In this document: positions 11,701-21,463 of the stretch, in pieces
Layout: every line of letters begins with the position of its first letter
Numbering within the stretch: the first letter of the stretch is position 1
Assembly (NCBI GenBank): GCA_963575745.1
Contig: CAUYUJ010020161.1
Span: 62,134-126,133 of the forward strand
Origin: Prorocentrum cordatum
Taxonomy: Eukaryota; Sar; Dinophyceae; Prorocentrales; Prorocentraceae
Length of the DNA: 64,000 bases
Reading direction: 5' to 3'
Translations under genes and position numbers: made by a program
Notes under the pieces: model-generated
What the model was told of the DNA's origin: nothing
Databases searched by the model: none
What the model saw: the letters and a program-made list of their open reading frames with translations, nothing else

Positions 11701-12720
11701 ATGAAGATTAGGGTCCCTGGGCCCACGGCAGGCCCCCCCTTGTACGACGGTCCCTTTTCTCCCCAGGGACCTCCCTGGGCGACCCCCCCTGAGGTCCAGA
11801 AAGCCCGAGACCCTTCCAAGACAGTCCAAGATGCCTTCGACTCGCCCTCGAGGCCCCCAAAAGCGCTCCACGAGAGCTCCAAGACGGCCCAAGATGACAC
11901 CGCGACTGCCCCAAGGCGCCCCAGGACGCCCCAAGAGTCCTCCAAGAGGGCCCCTCCCATTCCTGTAGGAAAGAGTAGATTTTCAGCAAATTCGCCTCCT
12001 AGCGTCCACGACGGCCCAAGAGGCTCCCAAGATGGCCCAGGAGGCCCCCGAGGAAACTCCAGGACGGCCCAGGAAGGGCCCAGGACGGCCCAGGAGCCCT
12101 GGAGGGGTCCCAGGGGCTTAGTTGGCCCCGTCTTGCGGCCTTTTCGGGCCGTCGCAGAGCCGTCTTGGGAGCTGCTTGGGTCATCTTGGACGTCGAGACA
12201 GCCGAGAAGGCGAACATGCCGAAAATGCACGTTTTCTTGCGGAGATTGGACGATGTGTGTTTCTTTAGGCCCTCTTGGGGGCTTGTTAGAGGATGCTTGG
12301 GGGCATGGTGGGCTGTCTGGAAGCCATCTTTGGCGTCTTCGAGCGATCTTTCGGCGACTCCGGGCTTCGTGAACCGTTTTGCGGGCCTCTTGGGGCCTTC
12401 TTGGCCCGTCGTCTGGCCCTCTGCGCCCCCATGACGCGTTCATGCCAGGGCCACCCCGCCGGGGCCATGGGGGGTCAGATTGCCAGTTTGGGGCCCCTGG
12501 ATGGGGATTTCGGGGGGAAGAGTCGAATCTCACACGCCGAGTAACCCACAAAGGGTCGACAGATTCTGGCTTCTTCGGACCCTGTTGAAAGTCCTCTTGT
12601 TGCTCTTCTGGGACCTCTTGGAGGCATCTTCGGCCATTTTGAAGCAATATTCGGCCGCCGTGGGACCATCTTGGGACGCCTTCGAGACATATTAGGCCAT
12701 CTTGGTGTCCTTGGTTGCCT
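11701..12720. repeat. Degenerate GGGCCGTCTTGG array, block 1
   Basis: Words such as CAAGACGGCCCAAGATG occur on the left half and their complement, TCTTGGGGCCTTCTTGG, on the right half, around a core near 12200-12270. Related blocks lie at 13.3, 16.0, 17.3, 45.3 and 63.3 kb. Confidence 0.7.
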
Positions 12721-12811
12721 GCACGGGCCGTCTTGGTAGCTCAGGGCGAATCTCCATAGTTTGTAATGGGGGATCGTGGCTCGGGAGGCATTGGAGCGCT
12801 TGGGAGCGGCG

Positions 12812-13118
12812 CCTGGGAATGCGGGACGTGCACGATCCTCGAGCGGGCGCGCATGGAATGTGGGGTCAGGCAGTAGCTGCCATGCGGGAAGTGCACCATC
12901 CTCGAACGGGCACGCGTGGAAGCGGGGGGTCAGGCATTAATCATTAGCTGCCATGCTGGAGGTGTACCATTCTCGAACCGGCACGCATGGAAGGGGGGGT
13001 CAGGCATTAGCTGCCATGCTGGAAGTGCGCCATCCTCGAGCGGGCACGCGTGGAAGGGGGGTTCAGGCATTAGCTGCCATGCTGGAAGTGCACCATCCTC
13101 GAGCGGGCACGGGGGAAG
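12812..13118 (+). repeat. Minisatellite, ~64-bp unit, about 5 copies
   Basis: Units share GTGCACCATCCTCGAGCGGG, then a CACGCGTGGAAG segment and GGTCAGGCATTAGC. The second unit carries a short ATTAATC insertion. Confidence 0.85.
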
Positions 13119-13309
13119 CTGCCTCGGTGAATAGGGGGAATGAACGCAGCAGTCTGCTAGTAAGGGGGGGTGGGGGAGGGCGATCTTTTATTCGATTACA
13201 GCAACCCTACCAGACAGCCCCTGGTTTTCCTCCACGCCTCAACGTGCCAGGGAGCACGATGGCGGATTCTTCGTCGTATTCCTCCCTTTGTCTTCGGGGT
13301 CCTTTGGGC

Positions 13310-13690
13310 TACTCTTTTTCGCTTCGGGCCGTCCTGGGTCGTCTCGGGGCCCTCCTTGGGCCGTCTTGAAGCCGTCATAGAGGATCACTGGGCCGTTTAG
13401 GGGCCTTCTTGGGTCGTCTTAGGGCCATCTTAGAGGCCTCGAGGGCCACCTGGAGCAGCAGGAAGCTCGAAAAGGTGAAGACGCCAACATGTGTGAACAA
13501 CCAAATGGGCATGCATGATATTGGCTTCTTCGGACCCCCATGGGGATCCTCTTGTGGCCCTCTTGGGCCGTCTTGGGGATATATTGGGCCGTCTTGAGGC
13601 CACCATGGAGCGCCTTGGGATCGTCGTGGGCCTTTTGGAAGCATCCTGGACCAACTTTGCTGCCCTGGTTACCTGCCTCGGTCGTCTTGG
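13310..13690 (+). repeat. Degenerate GGGCCGTCTTGG array, block 2
   Basis: Repeated GGGCCGTCTTGG and GGCCTTCTTGGG words flank a distinct core (about 13450-13535) with CCAACATGTGTGAAC and GGCTTCTTCGGACCC; the last word also occurs at 12571-12583. Confidence 0.7.
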
Positions 13691-13694
13691 AAGC

Positions 13695-14075
13695 TCGGGC
13701 GCGCGGATCCATCAACTGGCACGCGGGGCCGTGGCCTCGGGGGCTCGGACCCCTAGTTTTTGTTACGGGGGCTCCTGGCCTCGGGGGCGCGGATCCATGG
13801 CTCTTGCACGAGGGATCGTGACCTCGGGGGCGCGCATCTATAGTTCCTTGGCGTCGCTCGGACGTGTGCAGTTTTCCCTCGGCGAAGACCATCGGGGAGC
13901 ATCCTTGATCATTTGGCGAAAAAACCACGCACGAAACCGAAAAAACACGGGGAATGGACGTCCGAGCGATGGCCGGGTTCTTTCACGGGAGGTCGTGGCC
14001 TCGGGGTGAGCTCGGGACCACGGGCCGCTCGTCTCTTGCGAAGGATTGTGGCCTCTCGGGAGGGGGGGCCGATGA
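13695..14075 (+). repeat. ~60-bp tandem array interrupted by a family B element
   Basis: Units contain GTGGCCTCGGGGGC and GCGCGGATCCAT. The array runs to 13846, is broken by the element at 13850-13973, and resumes at 13974 with TTCACGGGAGGTCGTGGCCT. Confidence 0.65.
13850..13973. mobile_element. Family B MITE, copy 1
   Basis: Ends TGGCGTCGCTCGGACGTG and GGACGTCCGAGCGATGGCC are inverted repeats; the middle contains GACCATCGGGGAGCATCC and CACGCACGAAACCG, as in the other copies. An imperfect target duplication (AGTTCC and GGTTCT) flanks it within a tandem array. Confidence 0.8.
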
Positions 14076-14164
14076 ACACGGAACTCTGCTGGCGGAGGGG
14101 CTGTCCCCGAGAGGGTTGCAGCAACCCGGCCAGACAGCATCGCTTAACCTCCTCCACCCTCCCT

Positions 14165-14265
14165 TGTCCTCCTCCTCCTACTCCTCCTCCTCCTCCTGCT
14201 CCTCCTGCTCCTCCTCCTCCTCCTGGTCCTCCTCCTCCTCCTCCTCCTCCTCCTCCTCCTCCTCC
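14165..14265 (+). repeat. (CTC)n microsatellite
   Basis: CTC triplets with CTG interruptions. The following 14266-14730 contains a segment (TGCAGACCC..AGTCTTTAT, about 14442-14466) shared with 18728-18752, and no gene. Confidence 0.9.
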
Positions 14266-14730
14266 GCCTTGGGTGGGAAGCGCCTCCAAGCACGGTGGCG
14301 GATGACAGGAAGCGCCTCTGGCGTGGACCGTTGGTTCTCTAGCAGCAGTTCTCTGCAGCTAAGAGGTCGGGATCACACCGGGAAGCTCGCTACAGATGAC
14401 GGGAAGCGCGCTCAGATTCGAAGAGTCGCGCGATGGACGTTGTTGCAGACCCAGAGAGGAGTCTTTATTCGAGATGCTTCGCGTTCACCGCCCGCCAATT
14501 CCAGAAGAGACGAAGACGACGCCAAGACGGGATGGCAGTACAGTGGGGGCCCATGCCAAGAAACACCCTGCTTGCCTCCAGGGTGCCCTTGGTTTCGTGG
14601 GTCTCGATGGCTTTGCCATGGAAGGCGTGACGTGCCCAGGCCAAAAGCCGATGGACGCCCTGTGGTCTCAGGGTTGGATTTCTTGTGGCAGGTTTCTTGT
14701 GGACTGGCCCCTAGTGGGCCCCGCAAACGA

Positions 14731-14885
14731 CAGGGCCGTTTTTTCACCGGTTCCGTTTTGCCGTTTTTTTGCTCCGGTTCCAATCCAATCTTGGAGCCGT
14801 TTTTGTTGCCGTTTCTGGTCGCCGTTTTTTTGCTGTTTCCACTTTCAAGGGACACTTTTTCGGAAACGGTGAAAAAACGGCCCTG
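14731..14885. mobile_element. Foldback element with CAGGGCCGTTTTTTCACC ends
   Basis: The 25-bp terminal inverted repeat differs at only one position. The interior is rich in CCGTTTTT words. Total 155 bp. Confidence 0.75.
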
Positions 14886-14903
14886 CCGTTTCCGGGGCTC
14901 AAG

Positions 14904-15106
14904 GAGGAGGAGGAGGAGGAGGAGGAGGAGGAGGAGGAGGAGGACGAGGACGAGGAGGAGGACGAGGAGGAGGAGGAGGAGGAGGAGGAGGAGGAGGAGG
15001 AGGAGGAGGAGGAGGAGGGAGGAGGGGGGAGGAGGGGGGAGGAGAGGGGACGAGGAGGAGGAGGAGGAGGAGGAGGAGGAGGAGGAGGAGGAGGAGGAGG
15101 AGGAGG
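14904..15106 (+). repeat. (GGA)n microsatellite
   Basis: About 200 bp of GGA triplets. GGTTTCTTGTGGACTGGCC occurs on both sides (14690 and 15107), a duplication across the tract and the foldback element. Confidence 0.95.
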
Positions 15107-15281
15107 GTTTCTTGTGGACTGGCCTCCGCGGTATTCCGACGTGCTCCGAGAGGGCGGCGAGACACCCCGCAGGTCCGAGAGGCGCCCTCGAGGGCCGAAG
15201 CCAGCACCGGAGAGGGCCCAGGAAGCCACCCCGAGCAGGGCCCGAGGCGCTGCCAGGGCGGGCCGCTGGACGGCTCGAGCG

Positions 15282-15319
15282 TTGAGTCGGGCGCGCCCCC
15301 CTTCAGGAGGAATGCTCAA

Positions 15320-15358
<39 letters not shown>

Positions 15359-15488
15359 AACAAAAAATAGAAAATGGAAAAATCTGGAGACCATTTTTCG
15401 ATTGCTTGTGGGTAACTGCGAGCATGTTCTGCATACGTGGCATATTTTCCTCCCACGAGCTACCTGCAGGAGGACGTGCCCGACCTAA
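15282..15488. mobile_element. Family A MITE, copy 2
   Basis: TTGAGTCGGGCGCG at left and CGTGCCCGACCTAA at right, with TTCAGGAGG/CTGCAGGAGG continuing the arms. It contains a short TA and GA microsatellite. Flanking CTCGAGCG/TTCAAGCG may be a decayed target duplication. Confidence 0.7.
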
Positions 15489-16260
15489 TTCAAGCGCGAG
15501 CATCCCCGCGGCGAGCCCGAGCTCCGTTCGCTTCTCCATCGAAGCCCTGCCCGGATCTGGGCTGGTTTGGGCTCTGTTTGTCGGGGGTGGACAGAACCTT
15601 CACCCTGACACGTCGATTAGTGAATTGTCCGTTTCCGGTTCTCGAGAGGGCGCCGCGGTCGTCATTTTCCAGGCTTGCGCCCGCCAGGTTTAGGTCCGAG
15701 GTCGTTTTCACTCAACCACGTTGTACTAAAGGGGGTTCTGTCCATCCCCGAGTTTGGGGGCCTGGGTTGGGCCCAGAATCGGTCAAGATTAATACCGAGA
15801 GTTGCCAAACCGTTGGCGAAATGCACAGGTTAGGAAATGGCCCAGGCGAGGCCGACTGTCGGCTGGAAGATGCGTCTGGGCGACCCCCGGCGAGGCGAAA
15901 ATCATCAAACAGATGAGTTTTGCTATATTCTAGTGGCCTCTGGCCAGTGCCGCCGATCCGGGGCGCTCCCGATGGTGCTCGGGTTCGCTTGGAGGCCTAC
16001 GGGGCCGTCTTGTGGCCCTCTCGGGGCCGTCGTAGGAGGAGGTCTCTTGAGGAGGTCTTTGAGCCTCTTGGGAGGCTTCTTGGAAGCCTTTTTCCCGGAA
16101 AGGGCGTAGGCCCAGGGTTCTCTTTTAGTATGTAAGCATGTCCCCGGTGCCCAACTTGAAGGAGGCCGGCGGATTCTTTCCCTGATAAATATCGAGGTCG
16201 AAGGAGGCCGGCGGATTAAAATTTGAGGATGTCTCAGGCGAAACGCTTGTTTTTGAAATC
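15489..16260. other. Intergenic; small GGGCCGTCTTGG block
   Basis: No gene supported. 15975-16110 is a short block of the degenerate GGGCCGTCTTGG family; the rest looks unique. Confidence 0.5.
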
Positions 16261-17005
16261 CCGATCGATAAATCACAGGGTGCGGGACACCTCAGCACGA
16301 CCACACCCCCAGCATGACCACACCCCAGCACGACCACGCCCAGCACGACCACGCCCCAGCACGACCACACCCCACGACCACACCCCAGCACGACCACACC
16401 CCAGCACGACCACACCCCAGCACGACCACACCCCAGCACCAGCACGACCACACCCCAGCACGACCCGATCGATAAATCACAGGGTGCGGACCACCCCAGC
16501 ACGACCACACCCCAGCACGACCCCACCCCAGCACGACCCCACCCCAGCACGACCACGCCCCAGCACGACCACACCCCAGCACGACCACACCCCAGCACGA
16601 CCACACCCCAGCACGACCCCACCCCAGCACGACCCCACCCTAGCACGACCACACCCCAGCACGACCACACCCCAGAACGACCACACCCCAGCACGACCCC
16701 ACCCAAGCACGACCCCACCCCAGCACGACCACACCCCAGCACGACCACACCCCAGCAGGACCCCACCCCAGCACGACCCCACCCCAGCAAGACCACACCC
16801 CAGCACGACCACACCCCAGCACGACCTCACCACAGCACGACCACACCCCAGCACGACCACGCCCCAGCACGACCACGCCCCAGCACGACCACGCCCCAGC
16901 ACGACCACCCCCCAGCACGACCACCCCCCAGCACGACCACCCCCCAGCACGACCACCCCCAGCACGACCACACCCCAGCACGACCACTCCCCAGCACGAC
17001 CACAC
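16261..17005 (+). repeat. 15-bp minisatellite CCAGCACGACCACAC
   Basis: About 45 copies with CAC/CCC variation. A 25-bp non-repeat word beginning CCGATCGATAAATCACAGGG occurs at 16261-16285 (left edge) and again at 16465-16489 inside, suggesting duplication of edge plus array. Confidence 0.9.
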
Positions 17006-17039
17006 CGCCTTGGTTGAGTGGTTGCCTGTCGTCGTGGAA

Positions 17040-17175
17040 TGTTTCGTGGGGTGTCTCGTGGAATGTTTCGCGGGGTGTCTCGTGGAATGTTTCGTGAGGT
17101 GTCTCGCGGAATGTTTCGTGAGGTGTCTCGTGGGATGTTTCGTGAGGTGTCTCGTGGGATGTTTCGTGAGGTGTT
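17040..17175 (+). repeat. 24-bp minisatellite, about 6 copies
   Basis: Unit GGTGTCTCGTGGAATGTTTC plus GTGA. It begins about 35 bp after the 15-bp array ends. Confidence 0.9.
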
Positions 17176-17261
17176 GCCCAGTTGGGTATCGTGAAAACGT
17201 GTCCATGCTCCACATGTCTATATCCCTTTCCGGGTTCGTGGGTCCATCATGTTGGCTGTCC

Positions 17262-17600
17262 TAGGGCGTTCCTGGCCCGTCGGAAGCCGTCTCGGGCGCC
17301 TCGCTGTGCCGTCTGGGAGCACTCTGTGGACGCTTCAGGGCCGTCTTGGAGGCTATCTTGGCCGTCTTGGGGGCCTATGGGGCCGCCTCGGGACCCTCTC
17401 GGGGAGCATCTTGGGCCGTCACAGGGCCATCTTGGAGGCCTTTGGGGCGATCTTGGGGGCCTCTGGGGCCGTCGGAAGGCCGAAAAGAATGAAGCGCCCC
17501 AATCCTTCAAGAGCATTTGAAGGATTAATGATTTGGGCCTCGAGGGCCTCCTGGGCCGTCTTGGATGCATCTTGAGCCGTCTGGGAAATGTCTGGCGACC
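17262..17600 (+). repeat. Degenerate GGGCCGTCTTGG array, block 3
   Basis: Same word family as at 11.7 and 13.3 kb, around a core at about 17478-17540. Confidence 0.65.
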
Positions 17601-17927
17601 ATCTTGGGCTCTCTGGCGCACGGGGTGGAAATTTGGCGGATTTCTACAGGCCTCGGACAAAAAATATCGAACACTCATGCCACATTCATCTGTCAACGCC
17701 TCCCTTCCCCCCCCATGTTCAAAGTTGGCAGTGGGTCTGATGAGTTGCACCTCGACCGCAGTTTCCCAGCGCGTGCCAACTTTGAGTTTAGGGGGCAGGG
17801 GGGGTGTTTACTGATTGTTTCCCTCTACCGTACGCGTCCCAGCCCCGCCCAGAAAACGGATCACAGGCGCACCCCGCCCCTCCACTCCTTCGCCGGCAGA
17901 GCCACCCCGCCTCCCCTCCCCCAGCAG

Positions 17928-18172
17928 AGCTGAAGCTCAGGCTGTCGCAGGCCTAGAGGTTGACACCAACACCAATATCGGTGGTGTTCCTCCACCGAGG
18001 GAAGAGGATCCCGATCTCGGTGATGGTGGTAATATTCTGGCTTCCAAAGTGACCGAAATATTAACACCAACACCGAAATCGAGGATCATCTTCCCCCTGT
18101 GGAGGCAACCCCCTGTGTTGGTGTTGGTGCCAATTTCCGGGCCTCCCAGGCTGTGGGCTGCAGCTCAGGCTT
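17928..18172. repeat. Foldback element with ACACCAACACCAA arms
   Basis: GTTGACACCAACACCAA at left pairs with TTGGTGTTGGTGCC at right; GCTGAAGCTCAGGCTG and CAGGCTGTGGGCTGCAGC lie at the outer ends; a nested hairpin (GGTAATATT/AATATTAACACC) is inside. Confidence 0.6.
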
Positions 18173-18499
18173 TTTTGAAACTCACACGCCGGACCGGCAG
18201 ATTTTTGAATTTCCTAGTTCGTGTGCGCAGTTGGGCTCCAAAGGCGCCGAGGGCCCCAGGAGCTGGCTGTGGAGGCCCAGAAGAGGCTCCGAAGGGGCCG
18301 AAATGGAGCCCAAATGCGCCCAGAAAGCGTCGCCAGAAGGATTTGGAAATCGAGCTCGTTCTGGAAGTCGTCTTGAACGGGCTGGTTCAAGCGGCTTACC
18401 CCATTCCGCCGACCCTTAGCGGAGTAGAGACGTCCAGCTTTCGGTAGGCTATGTTGGAGCTGGAGTGGCTGGTTAGTTTTCGTTTCACGCCCGCGAGGG

Positions 18500-18604
18500 T
18501 GGAGAGGAGGAGGAGGAGGAGGAGGAGGAGGAGGAGGAGGAGAAGGAGGAGGAGGTGGAGAGCGAGGAGGAGGAGGAGGAGGAGGAGGAGGAGGAGGAGG
18601 AGCG
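18500..18604 (+). repeat. (GGA)n microsatellite
   Basis: GGA triplets. The 18173-18500 stretch before it holds no recognised gene. Confidence 0.95.
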
Positions 18605-18865
18605 GAGGTGGAAAGGAGGAGGGCGGAGGGAGGAAGGAAGGAAGGAATTAGGGGGTGCAAGGGGGGCTGTCTGGGGTTTGTCGCGCAGCTGCTCAACGGC
18701 TTCTGGGAGGCACCAGTCGACAGTGCTGCAGACCCCAAGAAAAGTCTTTATCAATTAGCGGCGTCCAGGCAGGGAATCGGGGTTGCTCCTCCGTGCGCCG
18801 CTGGCAGGTTCCCGAACATGTGCGTTTCGCTGGAGACTTTCCACAACATGGAGATGTGAGGCGTT

Positions 18866-19031
18866 CCAGAAAGGGCCTTGCCTTCGAGGATCGAAGGAGT
18901 TGTTGCCATCTCTCCCTCGGCGGAAAGCAGCGGAAGTAAAACGAGGGCGGCTCCGCCAGCAGAAGCTGGCGGAAGGCCGGCGGAAAGCGGCGGAAGTAAA
19001 GCATGCCCCCTCGAAGAGATGGCAATGCTTT
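18866..19031. repeat. Dispersed GGCGGAAG foldback repeat, copy 1
   Basis: TTGCCATCTCTCCCTCG at left pairs with CGAAGAGATGGCAATG at right; the middle has repeated GGCGGAAGT and GCTGGCGG words. A second copy lies at 48362-48540. Confidence 0.65.
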
Positions 19032-19096
19032 TGGATTTTGGGCTTCTGAAACTATTCAGATGCGCTTCGCCTCAGACTTTCTCATAACATGGAGCT

Positions 19097-20164
19097 GTGT
19101 TGGATTATCTCTTTATCGTGCAACTGTGTTTAGTACTCAAGATTGAGCTCTTGCTGCAGACATCCTCAGAAATTGTTGACATCGCTTGTGAAATCTGTGA
19201 GTGTACCCATGACGACCTGACAATCAAGTTCATTGAGAACCAGTTGTTCCTCAACACGTTTGTTCAATATACGGTTCGCTCGAAGCATCCTCAAACACTG
19301 ATGTCGCACGTGTATTCGAACGTAGTTTATAACAAATAATGGGTAACCGATGCATTTTCCAATGCTATGGGGGTTCACTTGAGTTCGGAAAGCTCCAAAC
19401 CAGTATAGCAGCTGTTGCTATTAGGCATCGGATGTGCATCTGTCGGGGAGGGGGTGGAAGGAAAAGCGTCACTCATGATGTACGTATATCCAGCAGCAGA
19501 ACTCCGCACCACTGGCGGACACCCACTTCAGCCACCCAACCAGGGACTTCTTGTGAGGCCACTTCGGCCCCTGACCTAAACTGACGTGCAGAGCAAAGCC
19601 GCTTACTCGATGGCCTGTAGCGTGCTGTCCGACCGCGCACAGCGCTTAACGTACAGTCCAGCCTTGCTACAATCAAGTTATCCTGGTGGGGGTATGTATC
19701 TCTTGTGGGAATCGCCGTGGATCGAGACCGCGAGGCCCTGGGAGGTTGAGATGCCGACCGGCAAGAGCTACGGCGGCTCGGTGCCTGAAGTATTGCAACC
19801 CTGCCCTGCCGAGGCAAAGCAAGGGCTTGGCGTTACCAGAGGTTGTGCCTCTTTCCTCTCATTCGTCCTCGTCCTCCCTCTTCAATCTCCTCCTCATCAC
19901 AACGCTTCGCGGGTCTTCTGGGGATAATTATGTACCGCCTACCCTGCGAACGTGTTTCTCTGCTCAGCTGAGGTGGATTGCGAGATGCTTGCAGATATCT
20001 CCAGGGACTTCGTGGAGGAGTGGGAGGACGCGAGCGTACTCGAGAACGCACTCAGGGAGGTCATGGAGCTCGCCAAGAAGAACTGTTCAGACCCAGTCTT
20101 AATGGAGACCTCAGTAGTGGAGCAGCTTTGCGATCGGAAGAAGAAGGCTTGGCGAGTAGACTGA
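19097..20164 (+). other. Possible exon(s) of an unidentified gene
   Basis: Not recognised. The best candidate is 19968-20164, after a pyrimidine-rich acceptor (TTTCTCTGCTCAG), reading EVDCEMLADISRDFVEEW and VLENALREVMELAKKN and ending at TGA 20162-20164: acidic, helical, low in repeat. An AT-richer frame at 19097-19339 (SSEIVDIACEICECTHDD) could be another exon or chance. No donor/acceptor pair links them with confidence. Confidence 0.25.
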
Positions 20165-20240
20165 CTGCGTTCAAAACTGTCAGCCTCTCCCTCCTCACAT
20201 TTGTACTGCTTCTCCTCAGCATTGTCATTGCCTGCGCTGA

Positions 20241-20286
20241 GATGTTCCTTCTCCTCCTCCTCCTCCTCCTCCTCCTCCTCCTCCTC
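20241..20286 (+). repeat. (CTC)n microsatellite
   Basis: CTC triplets within a non-coding stretch (20165-20700) that shows no recognised gene. Confidence 0.9.
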
Positions 20287-20699
20287 TGCCTCATCATCCC
20301 TGCTCCCTCTGGTCTCCTTGTTGATATATGTGCTGACCTCCGTTGTGACTTGCGGCTCGTGCTGCTCTGCGCTGTAGCACAGCGGGCAGTGTACCGCCGT
20401 TAACAGCGCAAGATGTCAGCAGTATCTTTCATGCACCGCGTGCGAATCTGGCACAGGGAAGGAGGAGTACAGAAGGGAAGGACAGACGGGAAGGTAATGA
20501 GGAGGCAGAGGAAGAGGAGCACGAGCAGGAACACGAGGATAACGCGGAGAAGAGGAGGAGGAGGAGCGTGGATGAGATGAACCGAGGAGGGAGTAGAAAT
20601 GTGGCACGAGGCAGGAGGGATGCTCTCTTCCCTCTTCCACCTCTTCCTCCACGACATCATTTTTTGATTCCAGCTTCTCGCGCTACGGAGCATGCGAGA

Positions 20700-20882
20700 G
20701 GGAGAGAGAGGAGGAGGAGGAGGACGAGCAGGAGGAGGAGGAGAAGGAGGAGGAGGAGGAAGAGGAGGAGAAGGAGGAGGAGGAGGAGGAGGAAGAGAGA
20801 GTGAGAGAGAGAGAGAGACAAACGAAAGAGAGGGAGAGAAAAAGCGAAAGCGAAAGAGAGAGAGAGAGAGAGAGAGAGATAA
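20700..20882 (+). repeat. GGA/GA simple repeat
   Basis: GGA triplets followed by (GA)n with AAGCG interruptions. Confidence 0.95.
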
Positions 20883-21028
20883 AGAGTCAGAACAACAGCG
20901 GGGCGCGAGACGCCAGCGGGACGCAAGGGGATGGCACCAAAGGATGCTCTTCAGAGAGGGCACCGGTTTCGCGCCATCCAGGCTTTGGTATCTCGTCCCG
21001 GGCGAAAGCTGGCGGACAGAGCGGCTCC

Positions 21029-21197
21029 ATTCGGAGGTCAGCGCGGGTTTCTCGGATCCGCGCTGCGGCCCCCTGGCGGCGCCTCCGGCGCCGCCCCTGG
21101 CGCGCTCCGCGCGCCAGGGAGGGGGTCCAGCGCGGATCCAAGAAATCCGCGCGGACCTCGGAGTTTTTATGTTTATGCCATTTTTCGTTCCCATAGA
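21029..21197. mobile_element. Family C foldback element, copy 2
   Basis: TTCGGAGGTCAGCGCGG at left against CCGCGCGGACCTCGGAG at right, then TTTTTATGTTTATGCC and TTTTTCGTTCCC as in copy 1. The core GGCGGCGCCTCCGGCGCCGC is shared with the copy at 37.3 kb in inverted orientation. It lies about 270 bp upstream of the MGDG synthase start. Confidence 0.75.
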
Positions 21198-21463
21198 CAT
21201 GGACACGGGAAGGATGGTGGCGAAGATCGGCAGCAGTTCCTGTCCGTTGTTGAGAAGGACTCATGGTCGGTGTCGCCGCGGGCGTGGTCCATTCGAGGCA
21301 AAGAGCGCCTGCCCAACAGCAGGTGCTGCCAGTTTGGGTCAATATTTCCTCTGGGCTTCAGATTATGCTTTCAGTACCTGTCCATACTGGGTGTGTGAAT
21401 TCAGGGCCCAAGGCGATTACAGTTTCGCCCCTCGCGCGGCCCTGCGAAACGCCGGGCTTTGCC

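Noticed and set aside
10126-11704. Long open frames of HTYIHTYIH or MYVCMYVC type on both strands
   Set aside because: Pure translation of the CATA tetramer.
14769-15335. Acidic poly-Glu protein frames over GGA tracts (also at 5.9, 18.5, 24.8, 27.1, 48.7, 55.1, 55.8 and 57.3 kb)
   Set aside because: GGA repeat read as protein; no conserved flanking domain.
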